From: Boswellia sacra
Taxonomy: Eukaryota > Streptophyta > Magnoliopsida > Sapindales > Burseraceae
Direction: 5' to 3'
Assembly (NCBI GenBank): GCA_013180625.2
Contig: SNVD02014103.1
Span: 1 to 64,000 of the forward strand
Length of the DNA: 64,000 nt
Every line of letters starts with the position of its first letter. The stretch's first letter is position 1. This document shows, in pieces, positions 48,673 to 62,584 of this stretch. The notes below the pieces were generated by a model, which worked only from the letters and a program-made list of their open reading frames with translations, did no database searches and had not been told where the DNA came from. The position numbers were made by a program, and so were the translations under genes.

Positions 48673-51338
48673 ATGGGATCAACATTCTCCGTCTTGGCTT
48701 CCGTAGCCATCCTTCGTAGCACAGTCAACGATCTTGTCCCAGAGGAGCTACGCTGCTACATTTGGTCCTTCACTCGCCGCTTCTCCACTGAGATAACCAT
48801 CACTATCAAAGAATCCTACGAGGGTTCTAACAACCGTCTCTTCCACGCCGCTGTCACCTACCTTGACGCCCATACTCACTCCTTATCCAACTCTGCTCTT
48901 CCCCGATGCCTCACCGTCGGCAAGACCGAGAAGCTCAAGAACCTGATGTTCGGCCTGGAGAGGAACTCGGAGATTGTTGACACCTTCCAAGGCGTGCCCA
49001 TCAAGTGGAAGTACATCACTGACTTCAACTCCACGCAGCAAGTTGAGACGAGATGGTACGAGGTCAAGTTCCACAACATGCACGCTCACATGGTGAAGAA
49101 CAAATATCTTCCGCACGTCCTCAACATGGCCAAAGCATTCAAGGACCAGAACAAGATAGTGAGGTTTTATACGGTTAGGCATGACCGGTGGAGCTCCAGT
49201 AGAGTCAATCTTACTCATCCCATGACGTTTGATACACTCGTCATGGATGGAGATTTGAAGGAGATGGTGTTGAAGGATCTTGACAGGTTCAGAAATGGGA
49301 AAGAGTATTACAAGAAAATTGGTAAAGTCTGGAAAAGAGGTTATTTGTTATATGGTCCACCAGGGACTGGGAAGTCCAGTTTGATTGCAGCCATGGCAAA
49401 TTACCTCAATTATGATATCTATAACTTGAATTTATCCGCTGTCCATTCTGATTCTGGACTTGAAAACTTGTTGCTTCATCTTCCTAGCCGTTCGATTCTC
49501 GTGCTGGAAGATATCGACTGCTCTGTCAAACTGCAAAATCGTGAATCAGAGAAGGAACCTGACAGCACTAAAGGCCCTCAGGTAATTTAGCTAATGTTCT
49601 GAATCTGAGATAAATTACTGTCTCTCTGTTTCTCTTTTTTGTTTGTTACTCGTTTAAACTGTTGTTAACGTTTCTGTGGTTACTTTCTTTTGGTGGGCTA
49701 TCAGCAAAAGAAAGTAAATTTTAGTCCTTTTTGGCTTCTAAGCTATAAATTGCCATGTATTATATATGATATTATAAAATAAAGTGGTTAGTTTCGGCTT
49801 TCTGAGATTGTTTCTGGGTTTCTGATAAAGAAAGGCTATCTCTTGGTTTTTGAGGAACCCACAATTAACAACTTTAATTTTAATTTGTAATTTTGGATTA
49901 TTCATCTTATCTTCTCAAATGTAGGTAACTCTTGCTGGTCTTTTGAATGCGATTGATGGTCTATTGTCCTGCTGTGGGGATGAAAAGATCACGGTGTTCA
50001 CTACTAATTATAGAGAACGAATTGACCCTGCGTTACTGAGACCAGGCCGCATGGACATGCACATAAACCTCGCTTATTGTACATTCTCCACTTTCAAGCA
50101 GCTTGCAGCTGTGTACTTGGAGATTTCCAATGATGATCTGTTTCCTCACATTGAAAAGCTTATTGGAAGGGTCAAAGTTTCCCCTGCTGAAGTTGCTGGT
50201 GAATTGATGAAGGCCAAAAGTTCTAAGACTTCTCTTCAGGACTTCATCAAATTCTTGGAAAGCAAGGTAATTTAATTGTTAGGTAATTTAGAATCAAGTT
50301 TTTCTCTGTAAGGAAGCAGATTAGTAAACCTCTTCTGCTTGTCTCCAATTCCAATCCCTGCTTAATTTCTCAAAAGTGACCACAAAATCAGTAAAGTTGG
50401 GAATAATTAATATCCATCCAAACAAAATTTCGTATCATATTAATTGAAGTTTTCAGTTGAATAATTAACCAAGATATTCGTTCATTTACTGTAAGACTTA
50501 AATAAATGGCTTAACCTAATTTTTATTGCGCAACAAGAAAATTATACCACTTTCAAGGCCTAATCACCAACAGGATCTGATAAGCATGTTGAATTTAAAT
50601 TGCATTATGAGTTTGATTTCCATGGAGTTTCTTGTATGTTTCTGTGTCCTTGGGTTTGAATTTTGCTGTCATAATAATTCTATATTAATATCATCTTTGA
50701 AATGCTTGGATTGCTTATTATATATATAGGAATCAGAAGAATTACAGTCCTCAGTTGCTTTTCCCATCACGGCCAATATAGGTGAAAACTCACCAAAAGA
50801 AAAGGATGACAACAATCCTACCCACAAAAATGGAAGCCAAGGCCAATTGACCCACACCAAGACAACTAAATTGGCAAATGATCATGGTTCTAATTCGAAC
50901 CTTAATGAGGTCAAGCATCCAACACCAATGAAGGTTGGTGAATATGCAATTAAGGCAGAGCTTCAACCTATCCTTGAAGCTATTTTTTCAAAGCATGGAG
51001 ATATTGCTGCCAACACAACCTTGCACTCGATGCAGTGTCGTTCATCTCTCTTGGAGATTACTTGTGGCATCATCCAAAAGTTGCGAACAACAAAACTGGA
51101 AAATTTGTCACAACTTCAGCTCAAGTCCATGCTCTCTGAGGTTGACGATCTTGAATCAGTAAAGCTGGAAGTTGGTTGGCTGCATAAAAGGTTGGTTGAC
51201 ATTGATGAGGCAATAAGACTATATGCGTTGAAAGCTATCATATCTGAGAAACTTTCTGATACTATCTTTAGCAATCAACAAGTGGTCAAACTCACTAGCA
51301 ACTGTGATTACAAATCCTTGATTGAAGGGTTGCTTTGA
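48673..51338 (+). CDS. BCS1-like AAA-ATPase with C-terminal extension (gene 2)
   Basis: Exons 48673-49581, 49925-50266 and 50730-51338 (GT-AG, all phase 0) give 619 codons. Residues 5-25 form a membrane anchor, followed by an AAA-associated domain. Walker A GPPGTGKS is at residues 228-235, Walker B VLEDID at 277-282, the sensor Asn of TTNYRER at about 331, and LRPGRMD arginines at about 342-345. Exon 3 encodes 202 residues: a Lys/Asn/Pro-rich linker, then a helical domain (VGEYAIKAELQPILEAIF, HGDIAANTTLHSMQCRSSLL, VKLEVGWLHKRL) resembling, from memory, the PEARLI-4-like domain family. Introns 1 and 2 are 343 and 463 bases. The gene is the close inverted paralogue of 38497-40773. It probably acts in ATP-driven protein remodelling at an internal membrane; the role of the added domain is unknown. 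Confidence 0.9.
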
Positions 51339-53653
51339 GAAAATTTATATCTATGAACCTGCATGTTCAAATATTAAATAAAGTATTGCAATTAAAAAAT
51401 TGATTTTATGTGAAGTATATTGAACATTCTTCTTACGTAGAATAAAATTCGATGTCTTGCGTTCAACGAAGCATATATAAAGTGATGATGGCAAGGTCAA
51501 GCATCAATCTAAATGTAGAAGCATTTGCATTTGGTTAACTTTTCCTTTAATCATCTTTTGTGGACATTTATTTTAATTTGGTCATATGTTGGATAAAAAT
51601 TATATGTATTGTGGTTCTCTTGCATCCCTGTATCTACAAGTTCTATTGTCATCTTAAACTTTTCCAATGATATATATTTGCTTCTTGATCAAAGTATAAT
51701 CTCAAATTTTTTTTTTTTAAATGTTTACACTATAATGTATTATATCTAGCAACTGCATGTATACGTGTAACCATCTTGACCAAATAATATAGTACATTAA
51801 TAATACGATAACTAAACTCTATAATAGAATAGAACCTTCAAAAATATTTTATACTGAATACTATAACAACCTTCTTATCAATTATTTAATAAAAAGAAAT
51901 ATTTTAATACAAATTTTTTAATACAAAACTAATTTTGATATAGCTTCTTTTTTGTTTGATATCATGCAAATCCTATACTAATATAAAGAGAATCACGTTC
52001 ACAACAGCCTCTCTTAAGGTTTTGTAAAACAATATAAAATGATTTCTCAATATTATAAATATCACCTTAAGTACTACATCAATGAATTTTTATTAATAAT
52101 TATAGGGAATGTCTATAGTGCCATGTATCATACATTATATTTTACGAAATAACGTATAAAAATTATAAATAAGTATATAAAAATTATAAATCAAATAAAA
52201 AATTATAAATATTATAAAAAGATTCAATTATAATTTTTATATATTTATTTCTAATTTTTAAATAAAGTTTTACAAAAAAGTAACCAATACATAAAATGGA
52301 ACCACAATAGTGTGGGGGATGTGAAAATAATGCGCACGAGTTATTATTTTGACGTGGCGCTTCCTTATTGGTGAACACAAGAACACGATGGATTTGCATG
52401 TGTAGGAAATAACTACCCTCTAAAGTCCATCTAAGAATAAAAGTGTGAAAAGAGAATCCAAGTCCAGCAAAGCGTTAGGACATTTGCCAAGTCCCAACAC
52501 GCTGTCCAATCCTCTCGCCAACCTCACTTTTTACTTCACCTTCGCGAGTATAAAATCATCCTTTTTACTCGCCAATTTTTTATGACATCTGTACCAGACA
52601 CCAACTGACTCACGAAGTTCTTTTTTGAGTCTCGATAATCTCACCATCAGTGCCTCAAACTCAAATCAGTTGGCGATCAATATTTTTTTTTAATAAAACA
52701 TCTACTTTTTCTTATAAAATTTTAATAAACAAATAAATTGAAGTCTCACCTTATTTAATCATTACTGAAGATATATGTGTTTATATTTATTTATTTCTTT
52801 ACGATAGTCTTAATTTTTAGTTCTGAAAATTCAGTAACAAAAAACCCTTAAACTTTTTTAATTTAATTTTTGAGAAATAATTTGAATGTAATTTCTCAAA
52901 AATAAAAAATAAATAAAAAAACTTTATCCAAATCAAGGGTGGTGATTTTGTGCTACATGCCTTATGTAGTTGATCGGCTTACAGGTTATAAAAAAATAAT
53001 ACTCACTTTTGTTAACAAGAACCCTTTTGAGGACAAAATTATACAATCTCTGATACAAAACAGATAATGCTCACACACTTACTAAAAGAAAATTTATTAT
53101 TTAAAAATGTAGATACATAATCCTGTCGACATATTTATAATTAAATACTTATTTTTTTTAACATTGAAAGCTAATATTTGACATTTAATACATTATAAGA
53201 AATTTACTGACTTTTTTTTTTTTTTAGTATTGAGCTAATGTTCGAATCTAATGCATCTTAAGAAATTTACTTACCTTTCTGTTTTGTTTTTTAATGGTGA
53301 ACGACAATGTTCGACATCTAATGCATACTAAGGAATTAATCAATTGTCAAGCATTATTGCCTAGTAAAAAAAAAAAAAAGAGATGAGTTTTAAACTGTCC
53401 GCCTGTCAATCAAGATTATAATTTTAAATTTTTAGAATTTAGATTATTTTTCAAAAGGAATCTTTAATTTTGGTTCTTTTTTACAATTGTTTCCATATTT
53501 TTTTGCAAGACAATCTAAGCCTCTAATAGTAGCTCACCAAATCTTGGTGTCACATATTTATAAATATTAAAAATTATATGATCTAAAATTTTATATTTAC
53601 AGTAATAGATAAGATTTTGATGACTCGATTTGTGTGTCAATAAATAAATAAAT

Positions 53654-53659
<6 letters not shown>

Positions 53660-53692
<33 letters not shown>
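53660..53692. repeat. (AT)n microsatellite
   Basis: Uninterrupted AT dinucleotides after an ATACATAC lead-in. Confidence 0.95.
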
Positions 53693-53695
<3 letters not shown>

Positions 53696-54411
53696 CATAA
53701 TTATATTATCAACTTTAATTTTCTCATTTTAAAAAGTGAAGAAAGAAAAATATCAACTTTAAAATTGTGGCTAATGTTTATCACTTGAAATGAAATGAAC
53801 CTACAAATGTGAGTTAACTCTTATCAAAAACGTGTCATGTGAGGACTGGAGGGAAAATCAAAACAGGTGACAGGAGGTGATGTTAAAGAAATCCTTCAAA
53901 AAATACATTTTGGCAGCTTTAGCCTTATCACATTCATGGCGGTGCCGCAGCTGCTGCTATTAACTTAACTTGCTTTATTTACCGAGGCAAGACAAGAATC
54001 CTGTCTGTCCAATCTTTTCCTTAATTAATTTACTTGTTTGTGTCAGATAAACAAAAACTAATACTAATAAATAAGAGAATTCAAAATTCCTATAAAAATA
54101 TTACCAATATCTTTAAAAAAAAATTATGTGTGTAAGGCTAATAATATGTCTGCCTTTAATATTGTAATTTGAGAAGAAAACTTTTAAAACATTATTTATA
54201 TTTGCATAGCAAATAATAAAAAAGAGTTCTAAAATTTATTTCTAAATTTTTATCTTAATAATGTATTAATTGAGGTATTATTATATTACTTTTTATATCA
54301 TTTTTATACCACATCATTTATGTGATAAATTTTAGAAGAATAATATTTTGTATGGTATTATTCTTGTGAAATTGTTTTAACAAATAAGAAATATTACATA
54401 TAATATAAGAA

Positions 54412-54611
54412 TAATGATACTTATTCTAAATTATACATCAAATTTTATGTCTAGATAATGTATATTCAATTAATTAGTCAAATAGATGTATAATAATGTA
54501 ATGACTTATCATATAATCTCATGATTCATTCAACAAATAATACATGACACTGCATCTGCTATATTATTTATTATATGATTTGTGATAAAAATTTAGAGAG
54601 TGTATCACTAG
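54412..54611. mobile_element. Candidate MITE (about 200 bp)
   Basis: The left end reads TAATGATACTTATTCTAAAT. The right end, read inverted, has AGTGATACACTCTCTAAATT. The ends are inverted over about 30 bases with several mismatches, and the interior is non-coding. I could not find a convincing target duplication, so the superfamily is open. Confidence 0.4.
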
Positions 54612-55479
54612 TCATAATATAACCTTGCAAAAAAATTTTATATACAACTCATGGTATACAAAATTAGTAAAAGAATAAAACCTAAAATCCATCTTAATAA
54701 ATAAGTATAAATTATGTGATAACAAAAAACCCACGTTATATTTTATACAAAAGTTCTATGTATAGCATTGTTCTTATAAAAGGGATAAATAATTTTATTA
54801 TTATTTTATTTTTAAAATTTATATTTTACCCTTAAATCAATAAAGTAAAACCTAAATAAAGGAATTAATAATTTATTTATTCATTTATTTTATAAGAAAT
54901 ACAAAAATCTTATTTTTTTATTTAACTTAGTTCAACCTTAAAAAGCAAAAATACTATTTAAGAGAAATTACTAAACATGTTAGACACTCACCGATTTGTC
55001 CGTACATGTAGAAAACTTTTTTCTCGTTATCAGAGTGGATCCCTAAAAAAAAAAAAGTTGTATTGAATAAAATATTGTCAAGCATTCTTTGGCATCACTT
55101 GATGGTTGTCTAACCTCATCTAATATTTATTTAGAATAGTGTATATTGATCCCTTAATATTGAACTTGACTGAGCTAAAATTAAAATTAATTAAAAAATC
55201 AATTTGTTATTTTTTATAATTTCTGATAAAAATTATAGGAAAATATGTACACTTCTTAAATTTTAATAAAGAAGATGTCATTTGTTAATATTTTGAGAGG
55301 AAAATGGCAATTAAACTCTGAACAAAAATAGTGATAAATAGAAGCTAAGTGGCTGTTTTAATAAGGATAATAAAAGAAAAAAAAAAAGCCAGCTGAGACA
55401 ATGACGCTTCTTACCAACACCTATTTTTACGACCCATTTGACGTCTCCATTCCGTTCCATTATACAGTCCTCTCGCTTT

Positions 55480-55646
55480 TTCTTTCTTTCTTTCTTTCTC
55501 GCTTTTGTCTCTGTGTAGTCATTCGACTAGAACCAAGTCATTATAATTCATACTCTTAATCAGTCAAATGCTGAAGCTTTTTAGGGTTTACCAGCTCTTC
55601 ATCAATTTCCTTACCGTTGTTTCCCTTTTCCTTTCCGTCCTCACCG
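55480..55646 (+). promoter_or_regulatory. Leader exon of the TOM1-like gene, with CTTT repeat
   Basis: A (CTTT)n tract at about 55481-55500 is followed by TTAGGGTTT-type leader sequence and the donor CACCG/GTAAGC at 55646/55647. The next exon starts at 57624 after TTTCTAG, giving a 1977-base leader intron. The exact transcription start is not known. This exon contains an upstream ATG at 55568 (see findings). Confidence 0.6.
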
Positions 55647-57636
55647 GTAAGCTGTCGTTTCGTTTCGTTTCTTTTTATTTTTTTCATCAATTTCTGTCTA
55701 GAATTTATGGTGTTTTGATCCGTTGATTTCATGTGCTTCGTCTCTGAGATCTTCGTGTAAACGTTTCTTTTAGCTTTTAGAGATCTTAATATCTTATAAT
55801 TTATTTGTTGCTTTAAAAGGTTACTTTAACTGCTGCTTGGTTGCTGAGAAACTGTGCGAGAAATTCATGGAAATTCGATTCCATTGAATACATATGTATA
55901 TTCATGAACTTTTGGAATTGGACAAGTGAATTTCATTTGTGTTTAGAAAGTTAAATAACCAACTCAAAGCTCAGAAAATTTTCTCTTTGCTTTGCTGTGG
56001 GCTGTCTAGGCAATCAAAAGAGAGATTTTTTTTGATGTTTAAAATTCTTGTTTTTCAAATAATTGGAAAATAATAATAATAATAATTTGTACATTCTATG
56101 CTTTTTATCTCAACATTTGTCTGCAAGGTTGTTCAGCCTTGTTGTTTGTGTTTAGGTAGAAAACTTATGAATTGGTTTCTTGGAGTTGTATCTTGCAATG
56201 TTATTGAAACATCTCAAATAGGTATCTGTTGGTGTCAACACGATGTGAGAGAGACACTGAAATTGTTCAATATTTACTGCAAATTTCTTAAGCTGTTTTT
56301 AAACGTTTTCTGGGTAAGGTGTTAAAATATCTCCGCAAACGTAGCTTATGGATCAGGTTTTTGGTTTTGGTGCTATAATATGATTATTTTAAGTCACTAT
56401 GGTTTTCGTTAGCTCCTTAATCTTCTAATCTTCTTGTACTGTGCTCTATATTTAGCCACATTATTTGAAAGTTATGAAGTGCCACTTGGTCCTTATTACC
56501 TTGAGATTTTGTTGTTTTGCAGAGTAGCAAATGATGCAGTTTCAAATCTGAAGTCATTACACACATCGCATTTCGTATAGCTTTCCTTCTCTGTAAATGT
56601 ATGTTTGGTTTATGTCATAGTTTGCAGAAATTTGCTGCTGTAGCAGTTATACATATATCATCTAAGATGATATATGTTACATATTTGATTATTCTTAAAG
56701 TTAGTGTCTGTCAGTTTTTTGTGTTTCATATGTCATGTACACATTTAGGATTCTAAATTGTATATTTACTCCTTAAACAAACCATATTTAAAGGAAGAAG
56801 GTTAACATCCAATATGATGTTATCTATTTTAAGTTGTATTGATTCAAATGTTTGCTGTCATTATGGATATTTAGTTCTCCTCTTAGAGAATTCTAAAGCT
56901 GTGTTGCAAGCAGCCAATATTTATGATGCATCCGTATGTTCACCTTAAACTATGTTCTTCATTCGTGATATTCTATTCTCAATGCATGATTATTTTCTCT
57001 GATTTCTGAATGACTCTTTTAGTTTATATTATAGACATTATGATAATTACGTCAATTTGTAAGAGATGCCACAATAACTGTGACGATTGCCCTTTTGACG
57101 TCCAAAGATTGGGTACTCTCTTTTTGTTATATTTGTGATTTGAATGACTGTGTAGTCCTGTTTCGAGGAGTTTGGTCTTTACACCAAATTATGACTGTTG
57201 CTGGCACAACTGTGAGGGTTGGTTATGTTCTGAATATGATAAGATCAACTACTCCGTTTTATTTAGGTTTAAACTAATGAAGGTTAACCGTACAGAAATC
57301 TAATTGTTGTTGGTACTCCAGAGGGATGGAGAAGTGAAGCCCGAAAGGCTCATAAATATTTTTGAGAGAATCTCAAGGACGTTTACTTGTTGCAGAAGCT
57401 TCAATAATCAATTTTTTTATTTTTTTTTATTTTTATGCTTGTCTAAGCTGCTGTCTGGATTACTAATATTTTAGGTGGTTTAGTTGGAAAATATGTATTT
57501 ATGATGTTTCTGTTTTGTCAAATTTTTATCTGACAACTGAAACTGTCCCTGTCATCTGCTTCACTTTTTTTCCAAATTTTGATTACTGTTCATACTCCTA
57601 CTTTATGCCATTTTTATTTCTAGAAATAAGCAAAAG

Positions 57637-60600
57637 ATGGCAGCTGAGCTTGTTAACTCTGCGACAAATGAGAAACTCTCTGAAGTGGATTGGACGAAGA
57701 ATATTGAAATTTGCGAGTTAGTTGCATGTGACCACAGGTATAACTTCTGAGTGGTTTCATTTTTTTTAATAATAAATAAATGTGTAGTGTTTGTTTATGG
57801 TTTTGGTTAATTTTCATTATCACCTTTTTATTTTTCAAAGGCATTGTCGATGAAAGTCGTTTGTTCACTAGAGCTAGGGATGAGTTCAGGCTTGGCTTGG
57901 TCCTGTAATCCTGGTTGAGTCTTGGTTCTTAAAATTCTGTTCTGTTTATCATACAAATAATTTGTTATTAAAGCTGTCAAAAAAAAAAAATTTTAACTTT
58001 TATAGTGTGATTATATAATTAGAGGTTATTCTTTTAGTTTTTGGAGAATTAAGCTTTATTTATCCAATTTATTGGTCTGAGTCGCTATTTGGATTATTTC
58101 CTGGACTTTTTTTTTTTGGCTTCTTATGTGCAGGCAAGCTAAGGATGTGATTAAAGCTATTAAAAAACGCTTGGGAAGCAAAAATTCAAATACTCAACTA
58201 TATGCAGTTATGGTGAGCTCTTGCTCTTTGTTTGACATATAACTGGAGTCTAATATTTTCATTTCTTGTTTACGAAGTAGAATTATGATGCTGCAGTAGC
58301 TGCATTTTTTTATGCTCAAAATCTGGTGATTAAAAAAAATCTGGTAATAAAAAAATATCCAAATGATCTTGCAGTATTTTGTTGTTCAGGGGTTATTATT
58401 GCCTCTATTATTTATTTTTTGATATTGCAGTTGTTAGAGACGTTGATGAACAATATTGGAGAACCTATTCATAAGCAGGTGATTGATACAGGGATTCTCC
58501 CTATTCTTGTGAAGATAGTGAAGAAAAAGGTGTAAGCTTGTTTTAACATGTGCAATTGCTTAACTTTGGCTTATTGTACACTTTATTATTTAATTTGCTT
58601 ATCTTTCTTTCATGCAGTCAGATTTGCCTGTACGAGAGAGGATATTTCTTCTTCTAGATGCCACCCAGACCTCCCTTGGTGGTGCTTCTGGAAAATTCCC
58701 TCAATATTATTCGGCTTACTATGATTTGGTGGTAGGTACAGGCCTGAAACTTTGTTCAAACCTGTATTCTTACTATTTTATGAAACATTTGTGTATCTGT
58801 GGAGTTTCTTCTGCTACACATCTTTAATTCAAAACAAGAGAGGATCATCTTTAGGGTATTTGAATGAGATTGAATAGTAGCCAAAGTAGGGCTTTATATC
58901 TACTTCATAATCTTCACTAATAGTGATAGATAAAATAGGTAGTAGTTCCTATAAAAAATAAATATACAGTGTAGTTGGATTATATATTTTATAACCATTT
59001 GGAAATTTCATTACATCTAAATTTTGCTTTTTGCTTTTTTGTTTATTATAGCTTCTTGAAGAAATTAAATTCAAATTGTTCTCGGCTAGGTTTAGAATTT
59101 AAAATCTTTGAGCTTGAATCTTATATAGTTATGTATATATTTCATGTATTTTGTAAAACATGCTAGTTTTAATATGTGGCCACACTGTGGTTAGTGACCC
59201 TTAATTTTTAGTCTTGGAGGAAAATCTGCTGATATATCTTTCTCTTTCAATTTTCTTTATTTTTTCTCGTTTTACATTGTCATTATGAACTTGTGCTCAA
59301 ATACTAGTTGAAAATTAATATATTAATAGGTAGACATAGAATCTTGAGATTGCTTTTCTGTAGGGTGAGTGAGATATTCAGTTTATGAAGTTTGCTGAAC
59401 AAAGTCCCTGTGATTTGATTGGATATATGATCTTGTCCTTTCTCTTATATTCTTTAATTTGCCTCGTTTCCAGGTGTGACAATATTCATTTTAGATGTTT
59501 TTAAATTTCTTTGGGGCTTTTAGTCATGAAAATTGTTTCGAATTAATTTTTAAATACTATTTCTAAGAGGGGAATGTAGTATTTATATCATTCTTTGGAC
59601 TTGTATTCCCTTTCTTTTCAGTTGACTTCTGCTTTCCTTTTGTTTGCTTTTTAAGAGTATTTGTGAGAAAGACTATATGAGTAGTCTGATAAGCAGAATT
59701 TGTTCTCGTCATTTCCGATGTGTTCCTGGGTCGCAATGGTTTCATTGTGGCAACATGTCATAATTGAGACATATTTCTCTGTTTGTGTAGATGCCTTATC
59801 AGTAGCAATTAATTCTCTGTTCAGTAGCTTTCTTCTCTTTTGATGTGCTTTGTTGATAAAACCCCGCAACTATTTTCACTTTATGTTTCCTGATGATGGG
59901 CTATTATTAGCAAATGAAATTCATCTCAAATTGCTATAAACTGTATATTTTCTTTTAATTTATTTTTCATTGTCATTATTCCAGAGTGCAGGAGTACAGT
60001 TTCCTCAAAGACCTCGTGATGTACCATCAAATCATCCTACATCACATGTAAATCAGAGTAATACACTTAATGGAGAACTTGCCTCCTCTAGACATGAAGG
60101 AGTTGCTCCTGCTCAGTGGTCAGATCCTCCGAGTGTTCCTGAATCTAGGTATTTCTTTTATTATTATTGTTATTATCGTCATTGTTCTTATTCTTATCTT
60201 TATTTTCATGTCTATTTGTATCGGTTAAATTGGATGTTAGAAATCATGTTGCACATATAACTACTCTTGTGGGAGAAATGGGATTGCAAATATCTGTCTA
60301 TTTCTTTTAAGACTTCTGTTTTTGTATGTGAGGTTGCGTAGATCTCTCTCTCTTTCTCTCTCATTTTTTGGGTGGGGTGGTTTATAGCCAACCCTTTGGA
60401 TGCTAATAACTACTTTTGTGTAGAGTTTGTTTGCCCTTTATGGTTTTCTTTTGGAGGACATCTGTTCAATGTCATACTTGTAAATCTTACTCTTAAACTC
60501 TATTTTGTGGTTTTTATATAGCAGATTTTTGGATGCATTGACTGCTTTTCTATATATTTTTTTACTTATGATGGTTTAGGTCCTTTCTGTGGACATATGA

Positions 60601-62539
60601 TCCACTTTGAACTTGCCACTCTTATTCATTTTAATTACTAATTCAATATGTATGCTCAGTTTCTGACAAATAATTAAATTAAGTAAAAATCAAGGTTTTG
60701 GCTGCATTTTGTCTATGGTTAAGAATCTGAAAGTTATATTAATAGGAGGGAATACAAAACTAGATTAGATATCCACTAGATATCCACAAAGTCTCAGATC
60801 TCCCTCTGAGGAGGAAGGCAAAAGTATAAAAAAGGATCCCAACAAGAATTTCTGTTAGCTCACGCAAGAAGATTGATTTTCTATAGGATCTCTACAGGTA
60901 AAGCGACCTGCAAAAACAAAAAATTAGCCTAGACTGCATTCAAGTTAAGTTGAATAAGGAAGAAAGAGGCATCTTGAAACTTCATTGAAACCGAAGCCCA
61001 GTGAGAGGAAAAATAGGCACTTTGTCCCACTATAAGTTTGTAGCTTTACCTTTAACGTCTTACAAAATCCTAGATTTTCTTTAATGCCAAACCCAAAATA
61101 GTTTATCAAAGTTTGATAAGTTCAGGAATGAGCTTTATATATCATTTTGCCGTTTGAAATCATCACTGGCATTTTCTTTACAGAGTTTATCAATGTCAGA
61201 TTTACATTTTGTAGCATCCTGATGAATCAAACTTCCAGGTTGATTCGTCAGCATATATCATATTGCTGTTTGAAATCATCACTGGCATATTCTTCACAAA
61301 CTTTATCAAAGTCGGATTTACATGTACTTCAAACTTCCGGGTTCTCTTATCTACCTTGTTCTAAGATCACATTTTCAAGCAACCCTGATGGAGTTAAGAA
61401 TTCCACTACTTTTCGTTTTAATTCCTTTTGAAGTTGAAATTTCAGTTCCAATTTGATTGAGAAATACCAATGCTGGATGGTAGGAAATCTCTTTATCTTC
61501 TTAATTCCTCTTGAAGTAGAAATTCGATTTCCAATTTTGTTGAGGAATGAATACAAATGATGGATGGTAGCAAATCTATTATTGCATAGTCTGAAAAGGT
61601 GTGGAAGCTGAACACTCAGGGACTCTTCTTCTAGCCATTTATCCTCCCAAAAATGGATCTGCTTACAATTTCCAACCACCAAATCAATATATATTGGGAA
61701 CTTCCTGGAGATGGATTTGCAAGGGCTTTATTTTTAAACAGACTGCACTACTTTGGAGCCCCAAAGATTGAACACCTTATAAAAATTTTAATAAATGCAA
61801 CTCAAAGAGCATTCTTACATGGAGAAACCTCTAAAATCACTTAACCAATATCTCCCTGTTCTTCTTCCTGAAGTTTTGAATTCCAAGCCCAACTTTATCC
61901 TTATGCCGATGTACTTAAGCCTAATTTTAAAAGGATGATAGTGCCTTCACCCCTGATGATTTTATCTTCTGAATAAGGCATGATATTATTTGACACAAAG
62001 TGATCTAACTGTTATCTCTTCTCTTCTACTTATTTCTCTCTCTCTTTGACGGAGCTAGGTTTCTAGCCTGCTGTTGTGAACTTCTTGTTCGGGTGATTTA
62101 CATGTATTTTAATATTTGATTGTAAGGACTTTCGGGGCCATGATACTGAACTCACTGTAGAAGTGGGTAAATAGAGGGAGGATTCTATATGTTTGTATGG
62201 AGAGAAAGAAAGGATTGTACTTCTGGTCAGAAAGGAGAAAATAACTGTGGTGGATTGTGGTATAATTCTCACTTTTGGCTTCTGTTTGAGGTTTTATTTC
62301 AAAGAAATTTCAAGATTCTTCCATCTTCTTCATACATCATAATGAAGAAAGGGTTAGGGGTTAATTTGTGGCCTTTTTCATTTTTTCCTCCACTGTTGTG
62401 TCTTACTCTTTAATTTTCTAGGTTTTGTTAAAAAATATAAAAGAATTTTATCTGAGATGAAAAGAACAATCAAGGACTTGTTTCATCTGACTATCTTGCT
62501 TCTTGGTTGGCAAGAGTCTTCAGCTTGTCTTCCTTCTGC

Positions 62540-62584
<45 letters not shown>

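Larger units (their letters stand above)
51339..55440. other. Intergenic, no gene seen
   Basis: About 4 kb of AT-rich DNA with homopolymer runs. It contains an (AT)n run at 53660-53692 and a candidate small TIR element at 54412-54611 (listed separately). No protein motif was recognised on either strand. Confidence 0.55.

Noticed and set aside
48883..49218. Minus-strand frame inside AAA-ATPase exon 1
   Set aside because: The opposite strand is an intact conserved exon; the matching frame at 40261-40560 in gene 1 is the same shadow.
52095..52320. Possible TIR element with CTATAGTG / CACAATAG ends
   Set aside because: The match covers too few bases in very AT-rich DNA to separate from chance.
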